Shown here: positions 18,077 to 26,733 of the stretch, piece by piece
How positions within the stretch are numbered: position 1 is the stretch's first letter
Layout of the letters: each line of letters begins with the position of its first letter
Origin: Nitrospira sp.
GTDB taxonomy: Bacteria; Nitrospirota; Nitrospiria; Nitrospirales; Nitrospiraceae
Reading direction: 5' to 3'
NCBI GenBank assembly: GCA_030444405.1
Contig: JARFPM010000010.1
Coordinates: 1-64,000 of the forward strand
DNA: 64,000 nt
Notes under the pieces: generated by a model
Databases searched by the model: none
The model's input: the letters and a program-made list of their open reading frames with translations, nothing else
Told to the model about the DNA's origin: nothing
Translations under genes and position numbers: made by a program

Positions 18077-19585
18077 ATGAAACTCCGTCTGGTTCCACAA
18101 CTCTCGCAAAAGCTCATCATGACGCCTCAACTGCAGCAAGCCATTAAGCTGCTGCAGTTGTCTCGACTTGAACTGCAACAGAGCCTCACTCAGCATCTCC
18201 TGGAAAACCCATTGCTGGATGAAATTCAATCCGATGTCGACGAGGGCGAGTCCTTGGTCAATGAGGAAAAAGTTGAAGGCCCACCCGTTCTCGAGGGGCA
18301 GGATCGATCGGACACGGCGGTGGAAACACGCGAAGAACAAGGATCGCCGGAGGAGTTTTCCGCCTCCGGGTGGGAAGAATATTTCGGCAGAGATCGAGGG
18401 AGCGGCGTGTCTGAATACTCCGCGGCACAAGATGAGTTTCCTTCGTACGAGCAGACGGTAGCAAAGGCGACATCTCTCGAGGAGCATCTTCTCTGGCAGT
18501 TGTCCTTGTCTGGGCTCGGTGATCGAGAAAAGGAACTTGGACGCTTGATCATCGGCAATCTGGATGATGATGGATATCTTCGCATTCCTTTGGCTGAGGT
18601 AGTGGCCGGGACTGGTTTTACTGAGTCCGAAGTCGAATCTGTGCTCAAAGACATTCAGACTTTCGATCCGACAGGGGTTGGTGCAAGAGATCTTCCCGAA
18701 TGCCTTCTGCTCCAACTCGGGCATTTAGGCCGGAATCCGTTTGGGTCACTTGGATCACCACCTGGAGCGCTGAAAGGGTCGGTTATTGAGAGCATCGTCT
18801 TGCACCACTTGAAGGACTTAGAAAAAAAACAGTATGCCAAGGTTGCGAAGGCTTTAAACGTCACGGTCGAGGAAGTCTTCCAAGCCACGAAAGTCATTGG
18901 AGAACTCGAGCCTAAACCGGGGAGGCCGTTTGCAAATACCCAGAACTACGTTATCGTCCCTGATGTGTTTGTAGTCAAGAATGAGGGGGAGTGGGTTGTG
19001 CTGTTAAATGACGATGGGCTCCCACGCATGAGGATCAGCCCATATTACAAACAGCTCATTTCTTCCGGGCAGGGCGGAACTCCGGAAACCAAAGCGTATA
19101 TGGATGAAAAATTGCGGGCCGCTCAGTGGGTTATTCGAAGCATCGAGCAGCGGAATCGGACGATCGTGAAAGTGGTTTCTAGCATCGTCAAGTTCCAGGA
19201 GCAATTTTTTGACCATGGCGTCCAATATCTCAAGCCCTTGGTTCTCAAGCAGGTTGCCGAGGATATTGGGATGCATGAATCGACGATTAGCCGTGTGACG
19301 GCCAATAAATATATGTATTGCCCGCAGGGCATGTTGGAACTCAAGTTCTTCTTCAACGCTGGCCTTCAACGAGCCGATGAACCCTCAGGCATGCATTCCT
19401 CTGTTTCCGTCAGGGATATGATCAAGACAATGGTGGCTGAAGAGGATGCGAAGCGTCCCTTGAAAGATGAAGAAATTGCGGCCCGGCTTCGTAAACTCGG
19501 GGTTCTTATCGCGCGGAGGACTGTGGCAAAATATCGGGCCGAGTTGAACATCCCATCCGCCAGTCAACGCAAACGATTTTTTTGA
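18077..19585 (+). CDS. rpoN: RNA polymerase sigma-54 factor
   Basis: The 502-aa protein starts MKLRLVPQLSQKLIMTPQLQQAIKLLQLSRLEL, the glutamine/leucine-rich region I. An acidic region II (about residues 55-110) follows. The core-binding and DNA-binding regions include LKPLVLKQVAEDIGMHESTISRVT, and the RpoN box ARRTVAKYR lies near the C-terminus. The frame extends upstream into lptB, but ATG 18077 is the family start. Its presence implies enhancer-dependent promoters in this organism. Confidence 0.97.
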   Translation: MKLRLVPQLSQKLIMTPQLQQAIKLLQLSRLELQQSLTQHLLENPLLDEIQSDVDEGESLVNEEKVEGPPVLEGQDRSDTAVETREEQGSPEEFSASGWEEYFGRDRGSGVSEYSAAQDEFPSYEQTVAKATSLEEHLLWQLSLSGLGDREKELGRLIIGNLDDDGYLRIPLAEVVAGTGFTESEVESVLKDIQTFDPTGVGARDLPECLLLQLGHLGRNPFGSLGSPPGALKGSVIESIVLHHLKDLEKKQYAKVAKALNVTVEEVFQATKVIGELEPKPGRPFANTQNYVIVPDVFVVKNEGEWVVLLNDDGLPRMRISPYYKQLISSGQGGTPETKAYMDEKLRAAQWVIRSIEQRNRTIVKVVSSIVKFQEQFFDHGVQYLKPLVLKQVAEDIGMHESTISRVTANKYMYCPQGMLELKFFFNAGLQRADEPSGMHSSVSVRDMIKTMVAEEDAKRPLKDEEIAARLRKLGVLIARRTVAKYRAELNIPSASQRKRFF

Positions 19586-19629
19586 TCACCGTTGCTTCGC
19601 ATCCAACCAGGTCTAAATTGGAGGTGGGC

Positions 19630-19941
19630 ATGAAACTGAGAATCACAGGTCGCCACATGGACATCACGCCAGCGCTTAGAAGCTATGTGGAAACCCGATT
19701 CGGTCGCTTGGATCGATACGGGTTGAAGGTCCGATCGCTTCAAGTAGTATTGGGAGTCGAGAAGCTTCAGCATAAGGCCGAAGTCACTGGTGCGGTCAGT
19801 GGTAAACGAGTACAAGCCAAGACATCGACTCCTGAGATGTATGCTACAATCGATGCCCTCGTCGACCGCGTGGATGCACAGTTTCGAAAATGGAAAGACC
19901 GCCTTGTCCATCATAAGCCGACCAAGCCGAACAGATCGTAA
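19630..19941 (+). CDS. hpf: Ribosome hibernation promoting factor, short form
   Basis: The 103-aa product starts MKLRITGRHMDITPALRSYVETRFGRLDRY and has the S30AE fold pattern (EVTGAVSGKRVQAKTSTPEMYATIDALVDRVDAQFRKWKDR). It binds the 30S decoding region in stationary phase. ATG 19630 with GGAGGTGGG upstream is preferred over the longer frame from 19582, which overlaps the rpoN stop. The lack of a C-terminal dimerisation domain makes it the short type. The order rpoN-hpf-rapZ is widely conserved. Confidence 0.94.
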   Translation: MKLRITGRHMDITPALRSYVETRFGRLDRYGLKVRSLQVVLGVEKLQHKAEVTGAVSGKRVQAKTSTPEMYATIDALVDRVDAQFRKWKDRLVHHKPTKPNRS

Positions 19942-20113
19942 TCTCGTTTCCCACATGAGCCTCTCGTCAAATCTCGCTGCCTCGCTTCTTGGCGCACTCA
20001 ATGTGCCTGAGCGGCCCGGCGAAATAGACACGTCCATGGGGGGCATAGCGCAGTCACGCCGCTGAATCGCTGGTTGAGGCTGACAGCGAACTCTTAAAAG
20101 GAGCATCTCGGGT

Positions 20114-20152
20114 ATGACCACCGAGACAATTACGCCCCCATGGCCCGGCTGA
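20114..20152 (+). other. Candidate 12-codon leader ORF overlapping the rapZ start
   Basis: ATG 20114 follows a strong ribosome site (AAAAGGAG, 20096-20103) at about 10 bases. The frame reads MTTETITPPWPG and stops at 20150-20152, 12 bases inside rapZ in another frame. rapZ itself has no ribosome site of its own, so translation could be coupled through this ORF. It may instead be chance. Confidence 0.4.
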
Positions 20153-21006
20153 ATCTAGTCATTATCAGTGGGGTGTCCGGTTCTGGTAAAACCTACGCTC
20201 TCAAAGCATTTGAGGACGCCGGGTATTTCTGTATTGATAATCTTCCCCCCGCCCTGCTCCCGACCTTTGTTGATCTCTGCAATCAGCAGCATAGTGAAAT
20301 TGCCAACGTTGCTCTGGGGATTGACGTTAGAGAGCGTGCGTTCTTTTCGGATTTCGTCGGTATCTTGGAAAGAGTGAAAGCTCTCGGCCATGCCGTTCAG
20401 CTGCTTTTTCTTGAGGCTCGTGAGGAGGTACTGATCAGGCGGTTTTCAGAGTCGAGGCGCCCCCACCCTCTGTTGCCACATCTCCCCGTCGTGGATGGGA
20501 TCCGGTTCGAAAAAGAACGTGTAGCCGATCTCCGACGTCGGGCTGATCGAATCATCGATACTTCCGATCTGACAGTTCATGAGCTCGGTGAGTTGCTCGC
20601 GAAGGAGTTTCAACGGGAGTCATCGGACAGACGATTGACCATCTCACTCATGACCTTCGGATATAAATTTGGAGTACCGCATGATATCGATTTGTTGTTT
20701 GATGCGCGCTTCCTCAAAAATCCATTTTTCGTGCCTGAGCTCAAACCACTTTCCGGAAACGATCCTCTGGTCCGGAGCTTCGTTCTGACAGACCCCGAGG
20801 CCGTTTTACTCATGGAGCACCTCGAAGGTCTACTGAAGTTTCTCTTGCCACTATTCCAGCGAGAGCGGCGTAGTTATCTGACAATCGGTATTGGGTGCAC
20901 TGGTGGACGTCATCGCTCGGTCGCGCTTGCCAGCCGTCTTCGAGAAAGCCTCACCGCGCTGGGGTACGAAGTCGGCCTCAAGCATCGAGATATCGACAAG
21001 ACTTAG
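20140..21006 (+). CDS. rapZ: RNase adapter protein RapZ (YvcJ family)
   Basis: The 288-aa P-loop protein has Walker A GVSGSGKT, YFCIDNLPPALLPTF, the SESRRPHPL block and a C-terminal domain with IGIGCTGGRHRSVALASRL, all RapZ hallmarks. In E. coli it feeds GlmZ RNA to RNase E to control GlmS; in other bacteria it binds nucleotides with less clear roles. No start codon lies further upstream in frame (stop at 20095), so ATG 20140 is forced even though CCCC, not a ribosome site, precedes it. A PTS EIIA-type gene often follows in relatives. Here a repeat and mobile DNA follow. Confidence 0.94.
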   Translation: MARLNLVIISGVSGSGKTYALKAFEDAGYFCIDNLPPALLPTFVDLCNQQHSEIANVALGIDVRERAFFSDFVGILERVKALGHAVQLLFLEAREEVLIRRFSESRRPHPLLPHLPVVDGIRFEKERVADLRRRADRIIDTSDLTVHELGELLAKEFQRESSDRRLTISLMTFGYKFGVPHDIDLLFDARFLKNPFFVPELKPLSGNDPLVRSFVLTDPEAVLLMEHLEGLLKFLLPLFQRERRSYLTIGIGCTGGRHRSVALASRLRESLTALGYEVGLKHRDIDKT

Positions 21007-21155
21007 CCCGCATTATTCATGACGGTTCGTCGCGAAATCGCTGAGCCGCGTCGCGAGACCAGCGCGTGGAGCCCTGAGGCCCCGATGCGTACTCGTGCAG
21101 TACGTTGAGGGTCCGAGGGGCGAGCCCGCTGGCCGAAGGCTCGTCGCATGCGGGT
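21007..21155. repeat. REP/MITE-like intergenic repeat
   Basis: About 150 bases bounded by imperfect inverted ends: CCCGCAT at 21007 and its complement ATGCGGG at 21148-21154. Inside is a perfect 6-bp hairpin (CGTACT-CGTGC-AGTACG, about 21088-21104) and other GC-rich dyads. There is no credible ORF. The layout resembles REP/BIME-type intergenic elements. The outer IS5 element is inserted at its right edge. Confidence 0.6.
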
Positions 21156-21227
21156 TAGGGAAGGTCTGATGTATTCTTTTCTCGTGATGTGCTAAGGGTC
21201 GCGCCGCCCTGATGAGGAGGCGCGCCC

Positions 21228-21371
21228 ATGCCGCTATAGACGTTTGCAGAAGTGGCATTTAAACGGTATCGCAATCCTACTCGCCGGGAGAGGTTTCTCG
21301 ACGAGATGAACCGAGTCGTGCCGTGGGCGGAACTGACCGCCGCCATTGCGCCGGTCTATCCGGTCAAGCGG
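21228..21371 (+). pseudogene. IS5 transposase, piece 1 (N-terminus, nonsense codon 4)
   Basis: ATG 21228 follows a GAGGAGG ribosome site. The frame reads M-P-L-stop-TFAEVAFKRYRNPTRRERFLDEMNRVVPWAELTAAIAPVYP in short runs, the standard N-terminus of IS5-family (DUF772 and DDE_Tnp_1) transposases. Codon 4 is TAG, so the gene was already dead or is read from a later codon. The reading frame stops being IS5-like at about 21371, where the IS256-like element begins. Confidence 0.85.
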
Positions 21372-22264
21372 CGATTTGTGTGTAAATTCGGGAAAGGGTT
21401 TCGTGGTTGTGCGCCCATTGGGTTACTGGGTGGAAGCTCCAGTGATACTCCATGGTCATGGCGACAGAGGTGATCAGCCGGTAGGTTGAGGTCTCTCCTC
21501 CGGTCGCTTCCCTGGTGTTGGTTCGGCGGTTGATCTCCTTGTTCAACCCTGCAATCGGATCGGTGGTCCGAATGGTGGCCCAGTACATGGAATCGAACTG
21601 GGCGAAGGTGAGCAATGCATCCTGATCCCGCTCAATCACCCCCACAGCACCTGGGTAGGTGCGTCCCCACTGGGCTTTGAGCGTGTGGGACGCCTTTGGC
21701 TTCCGTGGTATCGTAGAAGACCTTGTTCAGAGCCTGGCTGAAGGACTCGCGGTCAGCTTTCTGCACACGTCTCACGGGATTGGCGGAGGCATGCTTCTGA
21801 CAGCGTTGGGGCTGCGCCCGGCTAAAGTGCTGCGTGAAGCACGTTTCCAGCCCCGGCAGGCCATCCATCACCCTGAGTTCGACGGCGTTCATATCCAAGC
21901 CCCGACGGGCCAAGTCATGAAAGAGCTGGGCCCAGAGTTCAAGTTGCTCCCGGTCCCCCATCATCACGCCGAGGACATCGATGACGTGGGCCTGTGCGCT
22001 GATCGCCAAGACGACACAGAAGGCGAGCGGCTCGACCCACTGTTTGATTCGAATACGGACATGGGTGCCATCCACAAATAGCAGCTGGTACGCATTCCCC
22101 GCCAACGGCCGGTTCTGCCAGGCGTCCAACTCCATACTCGCCCGCTCCACGATGCGGCTGACCTGTTTGGAATCGTCGCGTGTGCCGAGATGTTTTTCCG
22201 TGATGCGCGGCAGATCGCGGGCGGAGAGCCCCTCGAGAAAACCCTCGGAAATAAAGGCTTCCAT
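21364..22264 (-). pseudogene. IS256-family (Mutator) transposase, frameshifted
   Basis: The upstream half, from 22264, contains GLSARDLPRITEK, LLFVDGTHVRIR (first catalytic Asp) and VMDGLPGLETCF (second Asp). At about 21690 an extra G in AAAGGCG shifts the frame. The downstream half then resumes with the LKAQWGRTYPGAVGVIERDQDALLTF region and LNKEINRRT, which holds the catalytic Glu, and ends near 21364 past the element edge. All three catalytic residues survive, but the frame is broken, and a typical N-terminus is not recognisable upstream of 22264. Confidence 0.75.
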
Positions 22265-22540
22265 CGCCTCGTCCTATCCCCGCCGTTCCGGCAGCACAGA
22301 GCGGGGGCTCCGGAATTTCGGACAGTATGATAAAAAGTGGCCATCTCACTTCGGTGTTTTGTGGACACCCAACGTCGGTCTTGACAGCAGTGTCCTGCAT
22401 CATCGGGATGACTCCTGCAGGTAGGGGTGATCTCGCGGTCAGCTCCTGACCGACAGGAGCTGACCGCCTTTCATACTGTGATCCCCTCGGCGCTTCCGGC
22501 CCCTCCTCATCCCGATTGACACACATGACGCCGCACTACC
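21372..22540 (-). mobile_element. IS256-family element inserted in the IS5 copy
   Basis: The ends share an inverted motif: TGTGTGTAAATTCGGG at about 21377-21392 on the + strand and TGTGTGTCAATCGGG on the - strand at about 22525-22511. Between them lies a Mutator-type transposase on the - strand. At about 1.17 kb it is slightly short for IS256 elements. The exact outer bases and target duplication could not be settled by eye. Confidence 0.7.
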
Positions 22541-22570
22541 GATCCGCCACGTTCCCTTGGGCCGTGGGTG

Positions 22571-22672
22571 GGGGATCGTCTGGAGGGACGCTGGGAGGCG
22601 TCGAGCGCAGGCTGCGCCTCCAGTGTCTGCAACAGGGGTTCAACCTGTCGGACCCAGTGGTCGAGGAGGCCG
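22571..22672 (+). pseudogene. IS5 transposase, piece 2
   Basis: After the IS256-like element the IS5 reading resumes with GGVERRLRLQCLQQGFNL and SDPVVEEAV, the family's helical region just before the YDSRAMRQF motif. It stops at 22672, where the IS21-like element starts with TGT. The last 7 bases, GAGGCCG (22666-22672), are the target duplication of that insertion. Confidence 0.85.
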
Positions 22673-22735
22673 TGTCTGGCGTCAACTAGATTTGAGGGTT
22701 GGCGACAATTAGAAGTGCAGGGGCCGTCCTCCGGT

Positions 22736-23083
22736 TTAGGGAGCCGTCCGGGTTCCGTCGGTACGCTCGTCGTTCACGGCCGTGTCTCCCACGCTCTTTA
22801 TGTCTGGCGTGGCGGCGCCGGATGGCGCCTGACTTCTCGCTTTCGCGGCTTGGGCCCGGTAGCTGGGAATCGGGAGTTCCAGAATCACGGCATGATGAAC
22901 CACCCGATCCACGGCCGCCGCCGTGGTCATGGGATCCTTGAAGATCTGGTCCCACTTGCTGAAGACGAGATTACTGGCGATCAGCACCGACCGGTGTTCA
23001 TAGCGTTCGGCTAGCAGGGTGAACAGTACTTCCATCTCTTCGCGGTCCTGTTGCACATACCTGAGGTCATCAAGAATGAGCGT
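22736..23083 (-). pseudogene. IstB ATPase C-terminal remnant fused to IstA
   Basis: The - strand frame continues from the IstA C-terminus (TTTFRQAYD) directly into TLILDDLRYVQQDREEME and LLAERYEHRSVLIASNL. These are the Walker B (ILDDL) and sensor I region of IstB, the AAA+ helper of IS21 transposition, followed by FSKWDQIFKDPMTTAAAVDR. The N-terminal half of IstB with Walker A is absent. The joint looks like a deletion at a short similarity. Confidence 0.8.
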
Positions 23084-24302
23084 GTCATAGGCCTGGCGGA
23101 AAGTCGTGGTCGGAACCAACGTGGCTTGATAGCGATACCGGGCGAAGGCGCCGGGCTTGTGCACCAGCGCCCCAATCAGATGCCGATAGTCGATCGAGGC
23201 CTGCCCGCGCCGCCGGTCGATCGTCGCTAGAGCGTCACCGGCATGCCGTACCTCCAGTCGTTCGGAATAGAGGCGCACCGCCACCGTTTCGCCAATGAGC
23301 CGCGAGGCAACGGAGTAGACATTATGACCGACCCGAATCATCGAGAAGCGATTGACCATCACCCGGAGCACGCGGAAATCCTCAAGACGCAGGGCTGGGA
23401 GGGTGTGCATGTGCGGGAGTTCTTCCTGGAGTGTCGCCTGGCGTCCTCGATTCCGCCCGGCAAGGATTGTCCGCAGAAACTGCGCATAGTGGGTCTGGCT
23501 CTCAAAATCGCGCTGGCCCCGGAGCAGCAACGCCTACTCGACTGCCCGCTTGAACCGGTGATGGGCTTGTTCCACATCGCCATTCTCATGGCCACGACCT
23601 GGCGGGTTCGCATCCGACCGCACCCCATAGTGTTCCAACACCTGTCGATACCGCTCGTTGAAGGTCCGGCCGCCGTCGCGCAGGTCATGGGTGGCGGCCG
23701 ACAAATTGTCCGTCCGGTGGATGGCTGGCACCCGTCCCAGTTCCCAGACCGCCGCTTGAAGCCCGGGGATCAGCGCCTCGAAAGTCTCTGACACACCGAG
23801 CGCGCCGGTCTCCCAGTTCGAGTACGGAAGGACGAAGTGATAGAAGCGGTGATCGAACGGCTTCCCGTTGAGCGTGATGCCCCAGTGAGCCCATGACCTT
23901 GAAATCGCTCTGCGCGTATTCGCCCGGTCGGTGAACTTGCGGAAACATCACCTCCCGTTCTGGTCCGTGGGTGGCCCGCCAGCGCCGGATCCGGCGCTGC
24001 AACGTGCGGAGTTGGCCGTCGGTCGAGGGCACCTCGGGCCGTCCCCGCAGGGTTTCGAAGATCGTGGGGCCCTCGAGGCCAGGCGCCTAGACCAACAGCG
24101 CTTCAATCTCCGGCCACAACGCCGCAAAGGGATCGGGGCGTGTCCGATACTGGCGCGGGACTTTCCGCTGACTGGGGAGTGGGCCCGTCCGATACCGCCG
24201 GGCCGTGTTCTCACTCATCCCTGACCGCATGGCTGCTGGTGAAAGTGGTGTGCCGGTGCCACGTACCATCATCAGTCTCCTTACTTGCCGGTGGGTAACC
24301 AT
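23084..24302 (-). pseudogene. IstA transposase remnant of IS21-like element
   Basis: Pieces in different frames on the - strand together cover IstA. From 24302: MVTHRQVRRLMMVRG and GMSENTARRYRTG (HTH). Then PSTDGQLRTLQRRIRRW and PGEYAQSDFKVMGS, with the catalytic-core start. From 23794: ALIPGLQAAVWELG, TDNLSAATHDL, FNERYRQVLEHYG and GHENGDVEQAHHRFKRAVE. Finally, in the frame open from 23530, the C-terminal FSMIRVGHNVYSVASRLIGE region. There are several frameshifts. The last frame runs straight into istB sequence at about 23083. Confidence 0.8.
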
Positions 24303-24410
24303 TCACCATCCCTTGGTAGAGCGAAGAGGGTACAGGACCGGCGGTGAGGAGGGGTGGGCACCCCGCAGATCTAATTGTCGTTACCCCGCAATGCTAATTG
24401 TCGCTAAACA

Positions 24411-24628
24411 GAGGCCGTGTACGACTCGCACGCCATGCGGCAGTTCGTCGGGATTGATCTGGGCCGCGAGCCCGTGCCTGATGAGACGACGATCTGTACA
24501 TGTCGGCATCTGCTGCAAACCCACCAGTTGGGGAAACCGCACTTTCGGCGGATCGTGGCGTCTCTAGCCGCGCAGGGCATGACGGTCGGGCGGGGGGCCA
24601 TCGTGGATGCGGCCATTATTGACCCCGG
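24411..24628 (+). pseudogene. IS5 transposase, piece 3
   Basis: From the right-hand GAGGCCG copy the IS5 frame resumes with EAVYDSHAMRQFVGIDL and EPVPDETTICTCRHLL, which contains the first catalytic Asp region (PDETTI) of the IS5 group. It runs on to GRGAIVDAAIID before the IS3-like element starts at about 24629. It joins pieces 2 and 4 without loss of family order. Confidence 0.85.
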
Positions 24629-24659
24629 TTGTCAATAGTGGACGCCATGAATGGCAGCC

Positions 24660-25126
24660 TCACGCTGTCGGCTGTTGGCGGACCCATTGCTGGGCAAACG
24701 CAGCGGGCGAGCGATTCCCAAGCCGAGAATGCCGCCGCTGCCGGTTATAGAAGAGCTCGCTGTACTCCGCGATCTCGCGCCGAGCCTGCTCACGGGTCTC
24801 GTCGCGACGGTGATGCACCCGCTCATTCTTCCGCGTTCCCCAGACACTCTCCATCGGCGCGTTGTCATAGCAATTCCCCTTCCGACTCATGGATGGGATC
24901 ATGCCGAACTGCCTCAGCGTTGCTTGATACACCTGGGCACAATATTGAGCCCAGCGAGCGGAGTGATGAATGAGCCCCGGGGCTGGACGCTTGGTGTCGA
25001 TGGCCTTCATCAGTGCACCCTGCACCAAGTCCGTCGTCATCCGGGCGTCCATCGCATGGCCGACCACCTCCCAGGTGGAGCGATCCTTCACGCCAGCCAG
25101 ATACCGCCACCCTTCTACGGTCGGCA
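24660..25126 (-). CDS. IS3 orfB transposase, 3' exon
   Basis: Starting with TG at 25126-25125, the frame reads PTVEGWRYLAGVKDRSTWEVVGHAMDARMTTDL in sequence, then FGMIPSMSRKGNCYDNAPMES and FYNRQRRHSRLGNRSP, the retroviral-integrase-type core and C-terminus of IS3/IS150 transposases. The conserved second catalytic Asp (usually HSDRG) is replaced by Ala (HHSARWAQY). The Glu region (APMES...KNE) is present. It joins exon 1 in frame if the intron is removed. Confidence 0.85.
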
Positions 25127-25177
25127 GTGGAGTGAGAGACCGGGCGTAGTCGCACTATCTCCCAGTCTCTCCTCCCC

Positions 25178-25212
25178 GAACCGGACGTGCACCTCTCAGC
25201 GCATCCGGCTCT
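25178..25212 (-). ncRNA. Group II intron domain V
   Basis: On the - strand the 34-base hairpin GAGCCGGATGCGCTGAGAGG continues TGCACGTCCGGTTC. Its stem pairs GAGCCGGA with TCCGGTTC, with a GAGA-type tetraloop and internal bulge. This is the conserved catalytic domain V. It begins just downstream of the RT stop codon (25217), as usual. Confidence 0.9.
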
Positions 25213-25216
25213 CCAT

Positions 25217-26733
25217 TCAAGCGTTGCGTAACGCAAAAGCCACGTCAGCGTAACGCGATTCGAGAAACGTGCGATGCTCATCGCGAATCAGGTATGGGTT
25301 CCCTTCCGGGGTCCGCCACCTGAACTGACCTTTGTGGCTGGTGACCAGGCGTCGAAGCGCCTGTTCGCCATACCACCCACGACTATTCTGTCCCTTCAAT
25401 ACCCACGTGGTGGCACGTCCCAGTTCTGGGGCCCGGACGTGTTCGCGCATCAGGCTCGGGAATCCTCGCCGATACTTGCGCGTGAGCCAATGTCCGAGCT
25501 TCCAGAAGACGGTCCGGTCCACTCGGTTAAAGATGGTCGCCGTATAGTCAGTGTATCGATAGAAGTTCGCCCACCCCGAGAGTTTCCGGTTCAGGCGTTC
25601 CATCAGGTCCATGTGGTTCACGCTATAATTGCCAGACAGTTCCTTGACCAGTTTGGCCGTGAAGCCTCGGTACTTCTCCCATGGGATCGTCGTGACCGGT
25701 CGCAGATGACCTCGTGGTCCCCGCTTGCGAATGATGCGGTGGCCGAGGAAGACCACGCCGTCATTCACGTGGGTGATATGGGTCTTCTCCATATTCAACG
25801 TGAGTGTGAGCGTCCCTTCCAGAAACGTCCGGCACGCTTTGCGTATCGCCTCAGCATGCGCGCGGGTTCCTTTCACGACCACGACGAAATCATCTGCATA
25901 GCGGCAGTAGGAGACGCCTGGTTTCCACTGCCGGTTCTCTGGTACAGCAATCGGCCGCTGTTTGAGAATGCCGAAGTTCCATGCCCATCGGTCCTTACGC
26001 ACCTTCTGGCTCAGGTAGTTCGCCTCCATCCAGCCATCGAATTCATGCAACATGATGTTGGATAGCAACGGAGAGATGACTCCCCCTTGTGGAACGCCTT
26101 CGCTCGCGGCGCAAAAGAGACCCCGATCAACACACCCTGCTTTGATGCACGTCCACAGCAGGGCCAGGAAGCGCTGATCAGCAATACGTTTGCGGACAGC
26201 TTTCAGCAGCAGGCGGTGATGGACAGTCTCAAAGTAGCTGGCGAGGTCGCCCTCGATCACCCAGCGACCCGCCGCTCTTTGCTCGTCACTTTCCTGCAGC
26301 TGCAATTTGACCGTTCGTATCGCATGGTGCACACTTCGGGCGGGCCTGAAGCCATAGGATGCCCGATGGAAATCACTCTCCCATATCGGCTCCATGGCCA
26401 TCAGCATCGCTCTCTGGACCACTCGATCCCGCAGACTGGGGATCCCTAAGGGCCTCAACGTGCCGTTCGCCTTGGGGATGTACACGCGCCGTGCAGGGAG
26501 CGGCGTATAGGAGCCCGCTAACAATTCAGCACGTATCGTCGCCAGTTCCTGGTGAAGGTTTCCCGTCATCATGGCCTTGTCGACCCCATCGACACCCGGC
26601 GTTCGCGCACCCCTGGATGCGAGCGTGATGCGCGCGGCTTCTGCCAGCCATGTTCGATCAGCAATCAGCTCAGGAGTCGATCGAACTTACGTTCGGGGTT
26701 CTCCGTTGACCACGTTGCCAGCTTGCGTTGCAT
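25217..26733 (-). pseudogene. ltrA: Group II intron reverse transcriptase/maturase, frameshifted near N-terminus
   Basis: From ATG 26733 the product starts MQRKLATWSTENPERKFDRLL and meets a TGA. A second frame then carries LIADRTWLAEAARITLASRGARTPGVDGVDKAMMTGN and the rest, so one base is missing at about 26660. The long part (to 25217) has the RT blocks: RRVYIPKANGTLRPLGIPSLRDR, YGFRPARSVHHA, GDLASYFETV, EGVPQGGVISPLLSN and the catalytic YADD in CRYADDFVVVV. The maturase X domain includes LSGWANFYRYT. It ends shortly after GQFRWRTPEGNPYL without an HNH endonuclease. Apart from the frameshift it looks intact. Confidence 0.88.

Larger units (their letters stand above)
22673..24410 (-). mobile_element. 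IS21-family element with internal deletion
   Basis: The element starts TGTCTGGCGTC at 22673 and ends GCTAAACA at 24410 (TG...CA ends), flanked by a perfect 7-bp duplication GAGGCCG (22666-22672 and 24411-24417). Both ends carry repeated GCGACAATTAG-type motifs, the multiple transposase-binding repeats usual for IS21. At 1738 bp it is shorter than functional IS21 relatives (about 2-2.5 kb) because the istA end and istB start are missing. Confidence 0.85.

Noticed and set aside
19955-20065. 36-codon ORF between hpf and rapZ (MSLSSNLAASLLGALNVPER...)
   Set aside because: No ribosome site before the ATG and no family resemblance; probably chance.
23243-23791. 182-aa open frame on the + strand inside the IS21-like element
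   Set aside because: Antisense to IstA sequence, which is recognisable in the other strand.
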